Source: Sambucus nigra (Eukaryota > Streptophyta > Magnoliopsida > Dipsacales > Adoxaceae). Taken from it: a stretch of DNA of 64,000 nt. A program made the position numbers and the translations under genes. Numbering within the stretch: position 1 is the first letter of the stretch; the number at the start of each line of letters is the position of its first letter. Shown one piece after another: positions 21,515-33,695 of this stretch. Location of the stretch: positions 540,641,137 through 540,705,136 of the forward strand of contig OX422217.1 of the NCBI GenBank assembly GCA_949130495.1. The letters run 5' to 3'. A model generated the notes under the pieces. That model did no database searches, was not told the origin of the DNA, and saw only the letters and a program-made list of their open reading frames with translations.

Positions 21515-23012
21515 AATAGGATGCTTCTTCATGTTCATATCATATGATTCCTATTGCTAGTCTGTTTTATATGTACCATTGCTTAGGTGTACAGCTATTT
21601 ATTTATTCTTTTTGCTTTTTATATTTCTTTTGGAAAAATACAAAAAGATTTTCTTTTAGAATTTTTGAAAAAGACCAAAAAGATTTTTGTATTTTTAAGC
21701 ACCTTTTATGGATGAGCATTTAAGTTAGCCAAGTCACAACTTCATTCCATTTATCCATGTGACTGTTTGATAGATATTTGAGAGGTTACATCATTTCATC
21801 TATGTGCTTTACATTGGTTGGAGTCTCTGAGATGTAATTAGTGATATCTTCCTACATGTTTGACTCCTATATCCTTTATTGCACACATGCACGGCTATAT
21901 TTGATTATTGCACTTGTCTATCTCATATTGGCTTGAGTGTTTCCATCTCAATCCTGTCTATACAATGTACAATATGCGATAAAACTTGACAAGATTGGAA
22001 TGCATGTAACAACCATTTTGGTGAGACTGTGTGTTTTTGTATAACGGGGAGGGGCTGCGAAAGGTAATTATCTATCCTTTGCGCAAAAGCCACCATTAAA
22101 AAGGACCTAAAAAATGGAGGAATTTTAATATCCGAGGTCCAAAGAGGTTAAAAGAGCCCGGAAAAAAAATTGAAAGGCAATAAAAAGCACTTCATGCCAA
22201 ATATGGGCCACTTAGGTTTCACCATCAATTATCCAAAGTTTGAGAATTTAGAATGCCTCTATTCAAAATTATATCTGAGGGAGTTTGGTTGGAGAATCTT
22301 TAAACGGGTTTGCACTTCCTTGAAAGTCCTGAAAAGCATAAAATCGTTTTGGACGTATTTGGTGTGAAAATCACTTTGAGCTTTAATTTGTTGATTTGAT
22401 TGAGTCAATATCTTATATTGTCATTATTTTACACCAAAGGAAGCATTTGAGTTTATTCGCTAAGAATATCCAATATTCATCGTGCACATATGTCATGTTT
22501 GTATGCATTGATTTTCCTATCGAAGTTGATCACACCACCTCATTTACGCTATCATCGACTTGGTTGGTTTGTGTTCATTCATGGTGTGATTTTCTCCTAG
22601 TGACACCCCGCACTTGCTTCTTTGATTTATTTCTCTCCTTTGTCTATTTGGGGACATCATAAAAAGGGGGAGAATGAATTATCTTATTATGGGGGAGCTT
22701 TGAAAGTTTGAGTTTGCTCATAAATTGGTATATATGTTTATCTCATTTCAAACTCGATATGTGTCACTTGGTATTTTGCTTTGTCTCATGTGTGTAGGTA
22801 CTACATGGATTATCATTGGATCGCACACCCCGATGAGAAAAGTGTTGAGATTCCTGAAAGAGTTGAAGAGCAAACGTTGTAGTCTTATTCAATTGTATCT
22901 TTCCAGTTTTGGGTTCATGGAAGGGTAGATTTGTATAGGCATTTTGTTAGTTGTTTTGATAATTCGGATGTTCGTTTTTATGTATGTACCGGCATAGACA
23001 TAGGGGGAGATT
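21515..23012 (+). other. Post-pol non-coding region with conserved block and polypurine tracts
   Basis: This holds the block shared with both gag-only elements: GCATGTAACAACC, then GGGGCTGCGAAAGG (22051-22064), then AAAGCCACCATT (22086-22097). G-rich tracts lie at 22661-22672, 22690-22696 and 23001-23012, the last abutting the LTR. The ORFs at 22170, 22396 and 22725 have no domains and are not conserved as coding sequence between the copies. Confidence 0.75.
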
Positions 23013-23875
23013 TGTAAGGACATTTTTGTCCATTAACAATTTATTATGTCGCACGTCGTTACACCGTTGAAGAAATTCAAGATTCTTACATTCATCAACG
23101 AATCCGAATATCAAAAGAAGAAGAGGAATCAAAGTCTGACAGACTGGACCGATCCGCCTGCAATAAAAGAACCGATCCGGCTAACCGGACCGATCCGTAC
23201 GCTGAAGGCCAGTATACCTCGGACCGCAAGCGAACCGATGAAGCCTGGAATAAAAGAACCGATCCGGTCAACCGGACCGGTCCGCCTCAGACCCGGACCG
23301 ATCCGCCTAGGATAAACTTAAACAGATCGTGTTCAGATCGTGCTCAGATTTTTATGGCTCAAGACTTCTTATTGAATCCCACTACGGGAAGTGATTTTCC
23401 AAGACTCATACACACGATTTTCATAGTACAGAAAACTCTAAGTCTTCACCTATTGAGCATCAAGACTCTAGGTATTTGATTCACACAAATTGCCAAACAT
23501 TTGTGAATCACTTTGCAACCCAGGAACGCACTTTTGCTGTTCACACCCTTGTGGAGAAGACCATTCTTCTTCTTCATTGCAGCCCTACTGGAAAGGGATA
23601 GTTCCAGCCGCCGACTACATAATCCGACACCTGAGGGTAATTCTTAGTCACTTGTATTTTCATTGTAATTCGAAATTGTACAGCTACAATATTATAATGA
23701 AAATAAATGGTTTTGCCCCTTTGGGGGATTTTTTCCTCACAAGCATGTGTTTGAATGTTCTTGCTTAGATTATCATCTTATTCAATCACATATTGTTGCA
23801 TGTTTAGGGTCTGTTTGGGTTAAAAGGTGTTTAATATATAATTTGCTCAGTTGAACGCAAGCACATACGTTCTCA
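23013..23875 (+). repeat. 3' LTR of the copia element
   Basis: 863 bp, nearly identical to 15422-16284 apart from scattered substitutions and a 21-bp GC-rich block that sits in a different place (see findings). It is followed by the GACAC duplication. Confidence 0.95.
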
Positions 23876-24769
23876 GACACAAACTCTCAAACTTAGGTTT
23901 TATTTTGCAAATCCCCAAATTATGCTTATGGGCTAAATTAAAATGGACTAAACACCCCCGTGTGGGCCTGGTTATGCCTAAAAATGTCTTGAGACCCATT
24001 TACTACCCACGAGCACTGTTATAAAAAACCCGCCTAGGCTTGAGGCTTGGGAGAAACGTCTCACCTTAAGCTTTTCATGCCTTATTCTTGGTAAAACCCT
24101 TAAGGCGCACTTTTTTGTAAAAACAACAATGCTTTAGTGAAACGATATCGCCTTTTAAAGATTTTTTTTACAAACTGGACTATTATCTCATCCAAAATAA
24201 TCAAATAGTATTTTAATTTGTAAATATTCAGACATATTTTTATGATATGTACAATTTTAGTATTTTAATAGCCTTGTTAAGGTTAAAAAAATTTAAAATA
24301 TATTAAGAAGGCCTAAATGATTTTTCACGCTTTTTTACGCCTAAAGCCCGCCTAGGCTTCTAAGGCTTAAGGCTTGGCCTTCACGCCTCGATCACACCCC
24401 AGGTTTTTTAGAAACTTTGCCCACAGGTACTCGTTTTGGACTATCGTGGCCTATCTGGAATCAATCGTGCACTCAGAATTGCCATTCAAATTACTCTGCA
24501 AAAGTCCCCATCTCGACCTCAATATAGTCTATCCCCGACTCCCTGTTGAGATAAAATAATACCACGTCACTATCACTCGTCATAACGTAAATAATTTATT
24601 ACTATTTACTTAGTAATTATTTTTCATAAATATTAACCATTAACTCTCCCGATTACTATTAATATAAACTTATGATAATAAACTCAATTAAATTACGACA
24701 CACAAGTAATTTAAATTAGTCGAATTAATTAAATATATATTGCTTAAAAATACGGGGTGTTACATACTC
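23876..24769 (-). repeat. Gypsy 3' LTR, proximal part, with polypurine junction
   Basis: Resumes the LTR interrupted at 15421 and is colinear with 51070-51510. On the minus strand the LTR starts TGTAACACCCCGTA at 24769, directly after a G-rich polypurine tract (24770-24778). It contains the hAT-like MITE at 24014-24419, absent from the 5' LTR copy. Confidence 0.9.
24014..24419. mobile_element. hAT-like MITE (406 bp) in the gypsy 3' LTR
   Basis: Comparison with the 5' LTR (51190-51230) shows an extra 406 bp here. The ends are imperfect inverted repeats, CACTGTTATAAAAAACC and, on the other strand, CAAAGTTTCTAAAAAACC. They are flanked by similar 8-bp sequences, CCCACGAG (24006-24013) and CCCACAGG (24420-24427). 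The subterminal sequence GCCTAGGCTTGAGGCTT is shared with the element at 52432-52947. The 8-bp target size suggests hAT. There is no coding capacity. Confidence 0.72.
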
Positions 24770-24779
24770 CCCCCCTTAC

Positions 24780-26477
24780 AAGGGAATCTTGTCCCCGAAA
24801 TTAGGTCATACCTGCGGTGAATAACTCTGAATACTGCTCTCGCATGTCATCTTCCTACTCCCATGTCGACTCATAGACACTTTGATGTCCCCATTGAACT
24901 CTGACTAGTGGTACCACCTTAGATCACAACTTACGCTCACTACGATCCAATATAGCCACGGGTCTCTCCTCATGTGAGATGTCCGGCTACAAATCAATCT
25001 CCTCGAATAGAACCGGCCAAAAATCTCTCTTGATCCTCTGATATTTCTTTATCAAATCCACGTAGAACACGTTATGTATCCGTTAAAGATGCTCCGGTAA
25101 ATCGAATTTATATGCCACTAGACCCACTCTCTCAATAATAGGGAAAGGTCCCACAAATCTCGGCGCTAGCTTATCTTTCTTGCCGAATCTCATGACCCCC
25201 TTCATGGGAGACACCAGATCCAACACCTAGTCGCCAACCTCTAACTCAACGTGCCTCCGGTCTGCATCGGCATAACTCTTCTCCCTGTCGTGAGCTATAC
25301 TAATATGTTCCCGAATCAGCTCGATATTGGCAGTAGTCTCCTGTATCATCTCTGGCCCCAACAGCTTATTATCCCCCACCTCTAACTAGCAGACATGAGA
25401 ATGACAAGGCCTCCTATAAAGTGCCTCGAGCAGTGCCATACTAATAGTGAACTGATAAGAGTTATTGTATGCAAACTCTAGCAATGGGAGATATCACTCC
25501 CATCCTCATCTGAAGTCCAGAATGCATATCCTCAACATATCCTCTAGCATGTGATTGACCCTCTCAGTCTTCCCATCTGTCTATGGATGATATGCGGTAC
25601 TCAACCGCAAGTTTGTGCCCATGGCCTCCTGAAAGCTCTGCCAAAAGTGAGACACAAAGATATTATCGACTAGGCCTCCTGAAAGCATAAGCTATGTCAA
25701 AAATCCCTTAATGAAGCGGCGATAATACCCGACCAACCTCAAGAAGCTACGAAGTTCAGTCGGTATCGTGGGTTATCCCCACTCCCTCACTGCCGATACC
25801 TTACTCGGATAAAATGCAATACCCCTGTCAGATAGGCCAAGAAACTGCACCTTTCGTAGCCAAAATCCACACTTCACGAATTTAGCATACAACTAGGGGT
25901 CCCGAAATGTCTGCAAGACCCTACGCAAGTGCTCTGCATGATCCTCCTCGGTACAAGAGTAAACCAGAATGTCATCTATAAACATAATCACGAACTGCTC
26001 TAGGAACTCTCTGAATACCTTAATCATGAGATCCATGAACACTGCTAGCGCATTGGTGAGTCCAAAAGGCATCACCTTGAACTCGTACGATCGTACCGCG
26101 ATAGGAAAGTGATCTTGGGAACATCCTCCTCCCGAATGCGCAACTGGTGATATCCCGATCTCAAATCAATCTTTGAGAAGTATCCAACCCCTTTCAATTG
26201 ATCAAACAGGTAATCGATCCTTGAAAATGGATACTTATTCCATATCGTGACCTTGTTCATCTCCCTGTAGTCCACACACAAGTGAAGAGAACCATCCTTC
26301 TTCTTCACAAATAATACCGATGATGTACTCCGTCGAATGAAACCTTGTCCCAATAGTTATTGAATCTTCTCCCTCAACTCTTGTATCTCTGATGGGGTCA
26401 TGCGATACGGTGCTCTAGCAATCGGCCTCGCGCTCGGTGCTAGGTCGATAACAAACTTGATCTCTTGGCTGGGTGGT
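24780..26477 (-). pseudogene. pol: Gypsy pol: RT, truncated integrase and chromodomain-like tail
   Basis: The minus-strand reading begins at the insert junction with residues IKFVIDLAP and continues through [33 protein letters not shown], a frameshift near 26073, VMPFGLTNA and the catalytic FIDDILVYS (about 25965-25990). Shortly after the RT thumb (near 25690) the sequence jumps to the middle of integrase (SHFWQSFQEAMGT, then STAYHPQTDGKTERV, near 25570-25660). RNase H and the N-terminal integrase, including the first catalytic Asp, are therefore missing. The C-terminal part runs to a chromodomain-like segment (VQWGHQSVYESTWE, near 24870-24910), which in active chromoviruses directs integration to heterochromatin. 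Many stops are present. Confidence 0.87.
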
Positions 26478-28446
26478 TGACAAGCACCCAAAAGTGTCTA
26501 TTTTATACCCCGAATAGATGCATTTTAGTCACTCGTTTGTAATAAAAATGGTCTTATGCGCGTTAATATTTATTTTGTTGGTTAAATGCATGTTGCGGTG
26601 TTTAAATGCCCAAATCAAGGAAAATGCAACAAATATGGAGCTAATTACCTTATCCTGTAACCCTAGCCTAGCCCCGACCTTCCCAAACCTTTACCTGAGC
26701 TCGTGTGTTTAGTTTGTGCTTTTTAGATTTTTCTTAGATTTTCAGTTTGAGTCGTTTTATTTTTAGGATTTATTTTAGATTTATTTAGAATTTTCTAGAT
26801 TGTATTTTAGATTTTTATATTTCTTTTTGTTTAGTGTAGTTTTATTTTGATTTTGATTTTTATTAGTTTTTAGTTTTTAGTTTATTTTATTTTGTCTTAT
26901 TTTACTAAGATTAGTTTGTAGGAGTTTATTTTTAGTTTAATAGATTTTACATTTTTTAGGACTTTAGTTTTCATTTTTAATTTTTATTTCTTTTGTTTTA
27001 TTATTTTAGTTTTTAATAGGTTAGGATTTTATTTTCTTAAGTTTTAATATTTTTATATTTTTATTTTTTTTAGTTAGATTTTATTTTTTAGTTTTATTAA
27101 TTTTATGTTTTTAGTCTTAATTGTTTTTAGAGTACAATCTAAACACCACACACACATTAACATACACACACCTATACCCTAACACTACCTATCATCATCC
27201 TCACTTACACCCTAACTTCCTACACCTTACCACACACAACACAACCCACCCCATCTTCTTCCTGTCACCCAACCACACTTTCTCTCTCCTCACCCAACCT
27301 CCATTAACACTACACCCATTTTTCTCTCTCTCTAAAACCAAACACAAACACACAACACCCTGCCCCGACTTCCAAATTTCGGCCACAAGCCGATTCCCAT
27401 TTCCCATACCCACAAACTAAAGATCAAACCCGGCATCCAGCGACCCACCATGGTAGCCCCAATCGGACTAGCACCTACTATCCGTAAACCCTCAAAAGCC
27501 AACCCGAGATCTCCCTACCACCTGCTGACCCGGGTTCGATCTTCGAACTTACAAATGCCAACCCGAGTTCACCCCCAGCCCTCACCTTCGAACCGACCTC
27601 CTAAACTCGAGCTCCAACCCGAGAACTTCGATCCAAACCGAAATTGCCCCCATGAATCGCCAACTGACCTCCAATCCTAACTCGATAATCCAAAACCCAA
27701 AATTCTCAAACCAATTTAAACCCACTCAAAACCCATTTCATTCTCCAAAGCCAAACATGATTTTAGTTGTTAAATACAAAACCAAATCAAAATAAAATTT
27801 CACTTGTGTTAAAAGCCAAATTATCCCCTTTTACCCAAAATGCCCCCAACAGCTTTTAACTCACCTTTCCCTCATGTCTTCCCATTATACCCTCTAAACC
27901 AAATCAGATTTTTATTACCTCCCAAACCCCATGCACATTTTAACCCTCACCTCACCATTTTCATGCCCATTACCAAAATTACCCGTGCTCCATTACCCAC
28001 TATAAATGAAGACTCAATACCATTTGAGACCTATCAAGAAAGACTTGGAGAAGAAGAGAGATAGTTTAGTGTAGAAAATAAATTAGGATAAACATCATTT
28101 TGTAAATAATTTGATTTTATTTTTTATTATTTTGTTTGTTAGATATTGGTGAGTGAGAAATTAGTGAGAAATTCAATTGACTATGTTTTTATTATTATAA
28201 ATCATTTGGAGGCTCGAATTGAATGGATGATGTACAAATTCAAGGATTGAAGTTCAATTTCACTCAAAGAGATTTGGTTTGATTGTTCTTTTCTCTACTT
28301 TTATTTTTATTAACCTTTGATTATTTGATTATCATGTTTAATATGATGTTAGGCTAAATCCCCTTTCACGGGGTGGGGTGAACCCTTATTTGATGTTATT
28401 TTGATTTAATTAGTTTGATTAATTGAAAATTCTCTTTTAATGTTAA

Positions 28447-29678
28447 TGTAAGGACATAAATTTCCAATTGAGTCCCTGTATTGTTTTGACCTAATTTCGT
28501 GAACAAAACTGTGTTCGTAATATGTCATAGGGAGATTTTCATTTTGTCACGATCCCACTCAGTCTATGACGTATTGAAGAAATTGAAGACGTTGTGGCAA
28601 ACCTTCAAAGAATTAATCATGCCGATGTTTAATTGGTGCAAGTTTAATCGTCTTCAAAGATAATTTCATTCCGAGATCACTCAGGTATGAATGCGTATAA
28701 TAAATGGTGCTCGGAATTATTTTCTAAAAGATAAAGATGTAATTTTTATAAAGAAAAATGTTTTTAAATGTTTTAAAAGTGGTTTAAAGGTTTACACTAC
28801 GTTTTATGATGATAAGCTCGTAAAATAGTTTGACATTTTTGGATCTCTCTTCGGAAGAGACGTTTTAAATAAAAAGTCAAAAAGTCAAACTTTTGCGCTG
28901 TCGTTCAAAAGACATCCAATCTCGTTCGAACGAGATAGGATGTCGTTCGAACGACACATTTTTCGAGGCGTCGTTTAAATCCTATTTAAACGGTGTTTTC
29001 ATCATAGTTTCGTAAGTGTGCTTTCTGGAAAACAGTTTTACGAACCAGAACATTTTTTGCACATGTTTTCTAAGATTTAAAAGTCTTAAGCACATCCTTA
29101 GAGTTTGCAAAGATCCGAGTTATCATTCTTATATGTTTAAGTGATCTTGCTTCACTAAAGTTGTTTGTTCTACACATTGAACATCAAAGGGTTTTGCGGT
29201 GAAGAAAAGAGAAAGACTTCTTGTTCGACATCGTAGACGAATCAAAGCCATTCGGTGGACACCGAGACATATGTGGATGCGTGTGTTGTGGACAGGTATC
29301 GTGGAAGACGGAATTTCTGCGTGGGCACTATTGAAGAACGGTTGAAGATCGGAAGGAGCATCAAGATCCACGGGGATCGAGTCTTAGTGTAAGGCTAATC
29401 TGTCTTTGTAAAACCATTGTTCATAGTGATTATCTGGTTTGGGCCGTCCGAGGTTGTTTTCCCATTTTGGGTTTTTTCCTCGTACATTCGGCATTTTGAG
29501 TATTCTTTACTTTACTTTACTTGTTTTAATCACTAGATGCATGTTTAGGTTAAATCAAGATAACTAGTTTAAAGTAAGAATTGGGTTTTCACAACTTTAT
29601 TTGGTGCTTAATTAAAAGTTGGATCTTTTTCGGAGAAAAATTAGTTTTATTTGAAACACACAAATTGGGCACTCTTCA
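28447..29678 (+). repeat. 5' LTR of the second gag-only copia
   Basis: 1232 bp. TTCGAACGA palindromes lie near 28905-28960. A conserved block around GGGCCGTCCGAGGTTG and GGGTTTTTTCCTCGTACAT lies at about 29440-29490. Confidence 0.92.
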
Positions 29679-29738
29679 AATTGGTATTAGAGCTAGAAAA
29701 CATATTTATTTGTTTTGTGATCCCGTGTGTTTTCAAAG

Positions 29739-31603
29739 ATGAATTCTGGATATAATGAATTTTCTCGAACTCCTATTTTTGATAGCACTAATTACACTTA
29801 TTGGAAGATGAGAATAAGATGTGCTCTAAAATCTATTGATGAGCGTGTTTGGCTTGCAGTTGAGAAAGGTTGGACAACCCCTGTAACTATTGTAGGTGAG
29901 GTCACTAGTTTAAAGCCTGTTGAGTCATGGACCGAAACTGAACAAAGACTTGCACAATATAATTCTAAGGGTCTGCACGTTATTTCTTCACATGTCACAC
30001 AGGAAGAATATAATAGAATTATGACTTATGAAACATCAAAAGAGGCTTGGGATATTTTGGCACTCACTCACGAGGGCACTAGCACGGTTAGGGTGTCAAA
30101 ACTTCAAAATCTCACTACACAGTTTGAGACCATTAGGATGTTAGAGAGTGAGTCCTTTGATGAGTTTTATGCTAGGTTGTCCAATATTGTCAACTCGTCA
30201 TTTAACCTAGGTGAGAAAATTCCCGACAGTCGTGTCATTAAGAAAATCCTTAGGTCGTTGCCTAGTAGGTTTGATGCAAAAGTGACCATTTTAAACTCCT
30301 TGGGTAGGTTAGAGTCAACGAAACTAGAAGAGATTGTATGTGACTTACAAACCTATGAAATCGGCATGATTACCTCTAAGCAAGTGCCTAAGAAAGAAAA
30401 TGGTATTGCTTTGAAACCCCGGAAGGAGGAAATTAAAGTTTCGGATTCTGATTCCGATTCCGATTTTGAGAATGTTGCTTTGTTAACAAAGAAATTTAAA
30501 AAATTTATTAAGTTTCAAAAGCAATCAAAAGATGCCAAGAAATTTGAAAAATTCAAGAACAACAAAGTAGATCCCGCCTTTAAGGATAAGTTTGAGAGAG
30601 ATAAGTCGGATAAGTGTTTTGGGTGTGATGGGTACAGTCACAAGGTTAAGGTGGTGTCCCACTAGACTTAAGAAAGAGGGAAAGCAACTTGTTGTCTATA
30701 ATGCCACCTTAAGTGATAGTGAACCGGAAGAGGGAGAGAGTTCCCCCATTGAGCGTAGATTTGTTGCTTTTATGGCATGTCATGTGAGCTACGACGATAC
30801 AACTCATGTGAATGACACTTCCGAGGAGGTTTTAAGTGAATCCCATATTAGTGAGGGTGAAGAGAGTGACGAGGAGGAGGTTGATGTGAAAGAATTGCAA
30901 AATGCGTTTAATGAGTTGTATGTCGAAACGGTGAAGGTGAAAAAGGCTAACTCAAAATTGCAATCTAAGTTGAATGAGCGTTCCATAGAAAATAATGATA
31001 GTTTAATTAAGGATCTTAGGGCACGAGAGAAGAAGTTTAGGGAGAAACTAGATCTTGTGGAGAAAGAGAGAGATAATCTCCGTGGTTTGATGGAGTCCTT
31101 GAAAAAGGAGATTTTAGTATTTGAGGAGTCTAGACGTTTGCTCGAGTCTAGGATTCATGAGTTGGAGGAGAGATTGATAGACTCGTCTAGAGTCAAGTTT
31201 GATTGGAGGCTAGGACAGAGAAGTTAGATAAGATCCTAGGCACCGTCCAAATTAAGGAAGATAGGGGAGGTATAGGTTTTGGTGAGAGAGTTGTTTCCAT
31301 TCCCCCCGCACGTGTGAGAAACACTAGGAAGGTTAGAAAAGGTCCACATAAAGGTAATCATTCCCACCACCGCTACACTTGCACGTTTTGTGGTAGGAAA
31401 GGCCACCTTAGGCGGTATTGTTACGACCTTAGAAAAGCTCCTAGGAAGTTTAGGAATAAAGTTTCCCCGGTTCCCCTAAACCCCATGAGTCGTTTTACAC
31501 CTACTTGGGGGTTAGGAAATCGGATTTAGTGGCTTTAGGAATTAAACTTCATGATTCTCGTTTGGGTGCACTTGATTCTTCCCATGCTAAATCTAAAGTA
31601 TGA
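29739..31603 (+). pseudogene. gag: Gag of the second gag-only copia element, frameshifted
   Basis: The start is the ATG at 29739 (MNSGYNEF); an upstream GTG is unlikely to be used. Domains in order are: capsid-like region (FDSTNYTYWKMRI; FDEFYARLSNIVN), a Ser/Asp run and a Lys-rich linker, a first CCHC knuckle disrupted by a frameshift (about 30615-30665), an acidic region, a strong coiled coil (about 30880-31200), and a second intact CCHC knuckle (CTFCGRKGHLRRYC, about 31378-31420). Further frameshifts fall near 31210 and 31510, after which a short tail ends at about 31603. The protein stops where pol-bearing relatives go on to the protease. Gag presumably packages the element's own RNA. Confidence 0.87.
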
Positions 31604-33695
31604 TAGTGTTTCTATGTTTGTCATATGCTAGTTTGCTTCATGATTTATTCATTGCTAGTATTATGACATGTGTATCATTTTGTATTATAGTTTTCATTTA
31701 TTTGAGTCCTATTTGAAAAATACAAAAAGATTTTGTTTTTTGAGAAAACTTTTGAAAAACCAAAAAGATTTTTCTTTTCTTTGAGTCAAAATATGTTTGA
31801 AAAGTCAAAAAGATTTTTATTTTTTTTGTTTTTGAGTTTACATGATGTGGCATATTGGTGTGCTTGAACCTCCCCCCCCCCCCCCCCCCCCCTCATCGTT
31901 TCATTATCCATGTGGCTAGGACATTTGGTCATTATTATCGATGCTTAGAATGATCTTAACCATTGTTTATATGGGGTTATTTCGAAGTTGATATGCATTT
32001 TGATTCGACTTTGTATATATGCCAATATTGCACACATGCAAGAGTTTATATGGATGTTTGACTTCTCTTGCATATTTGAATTTGGTGAGGCGTTCTTATC
32101 TCAATCTTGTCATCTATGCGTAAGTAGACTTATGGAGAAGTGTGCATGTAATAACCTTTTACCGTGAGGATTTAAAATTGGTAAAAATGATGAGTGATTC
32201 ACGGGAAAGGGCTGCGAGAGTTCAAAATTGACTCATCGTGAAAGCCACCGTTTAAAAGAGCCCAAAAGAAAATGCAATATGCTAAGAAAAGGGCCAAATT
32301 TGTTTAGTTCATTCCAAAGAAAATATGATAGTATTTAAGGAGTATGGATGGGTTAAAAATTTTAACGGGTTTGCACAACTAATCCTAATGTTGAAACATT
32401 GCAATTTGACGCTATTGTTTATAGAATCATCAAAATTCTGGATTTGTGTGCATGTAGTATGTTTAGTTCATTAAGCTCACACTTTAATTGTCATATGGCT
32501 ATGATAAAGTTTGATGATTTATATCTATCAATTAGAGCTTCTTGATTATTTCGATGTGTTGGAATTGTGACTCATTTGTTGTAGTTTCACGCCCATTCAT
32601 TCCATATCCATGCTTGAGCACATCGGTACTATGTTTGCATGTAACTCGCATTTTAAGTTTTTTATGAGTTTTTGCGTTTTGTGTTAAAAGCCTACTCTTT
32701 TAACACTATTTTGATTCTGTCAGGACCATCCTGGAATATTTTTGTGGAAATTTTTTCACTGGGCAATACTTTATAATATTTCTGGGAAACTGGGAAATTT
32801 TGGCAGGTCGCGCGAAGTCGTTCTAACGACATCTCATCTCGCGCGAACAACTTATGTACTTCGTTCGAGCGACATCCTCATCTCGTTTGAGCGATGTCCC
32901 TGGCTCGTTCGAACGACAAAATCAAAAATGGCTTCTGATTGGTTTGCAGTTCTTAGGTTCAAATTGATATATTTTTGGTACTGCAGGAGGCATTTTTTTG
33001 GACTGAATGGTTTATATGCAGGTTCTTTTATGTTCCAAATTGGTATTTTGCATATGAGTTCGTTTATCACACTTGATTTGATTAGTATACTCTATGTGTG
33101 ATTCCTTGGTTTACTAGCTACTGATTTGTCATTACATGATCTTATTTAGCTGGTTGTTTCATGTTTATCTAGCATTTTTCGTTTTTCAAAATTGGTATCA
33201 ACCTGATTCAATTTGGTATCACATTCTCATGCTAGATATTTCAAATTGGTTTATCTTTTCACCGGATTGTCTATTCGAGACAAAAGGGGGAGAGATGTAT
33301 GTGATGTAGGGGAGATTTGTTGAGCACTTCTATTGATATCTGGATTTACATATTGTTTGATTATATTTGTTTCAAATTGGTATCACATAATTACTCATAT
33401 GTTTCAAATGATTTGTTCTTATTAGAAATATAAATTGGTATCATTTGTTCCTCCATACTTCACTGGGTATCTGTTTGTCTGTTTCATGTGTGTAGGTATG
33501 CTTTCAATGATTCGAGATTTCAAGTCTACATCACATTCAGACAGTTCATGCTTGCCGGTGCTACATATTCTAGTCTGTGTCCTGTATTTTTTATTTTGGG
33601 TTTATGGGATGGGATTTAGACGTCATACGGCTTGACGACCCGGTTAGGCATTTCACTGGTTTAGTTTTGTTCCGGAATAGTCAAAGGGGGAGATT
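31604..33695 (+). other. Post-gag non-coding region of the second gag-only copia
   Basis: This carries the shared block GCATGTAATAACC, GGGCTGCGAGAG (32210-32221) and AAAGCCACCGTT (about 32241-32252). G-rich tracts lie at about 33282-33293, 33308-33316 and 33683-33693. A run of 21 C residues lies at 31872-31892. A TTCGAACGA/GTTCGAGCG palindrome cluster, otherwise an LTR feature, occurs at 32815-32915. The ORF at 32742-33101 overlaps it and shows no domain. Confidence 0.7.

Larger units (their letters stand above)
15422..23875 (+). mobile_element. Complete pol-bearing Ty1/copia element (Sirevirus-like), inactivated
   Basis: 8454 bp flanked by GACAC at 15417-15421 and 23876-23880. The LTRs are each exactly 863 bp (15422-16284 and 23013-23875) and start TGTAAGGACA and end GTTCTCA. 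A Met-tRNA-type primer site follows the 5' LTR and AGGGGGAGATT precedes the 3' LTR. The interior has gag (from 16372) and a pol frame with protease, integrase, RT and RNase H in the copia order, ending at 21514, then 1.5 kb of non-coding sequence. Two frameshifts and four in-frame stops inactivate it. It lies inside the gypsy 3' LTR, whose sequence resumes at 23881. Confidence 0.95.

Noticed and set aside
27121..27680. Open reading frames in a CA-rich stretch (possible secreted or Pro-rich protein)
   Set aside because: Both strands are open because of low-complexity sequence. It lies within the LTR-like insert 26478-35683, with no domain or start context.
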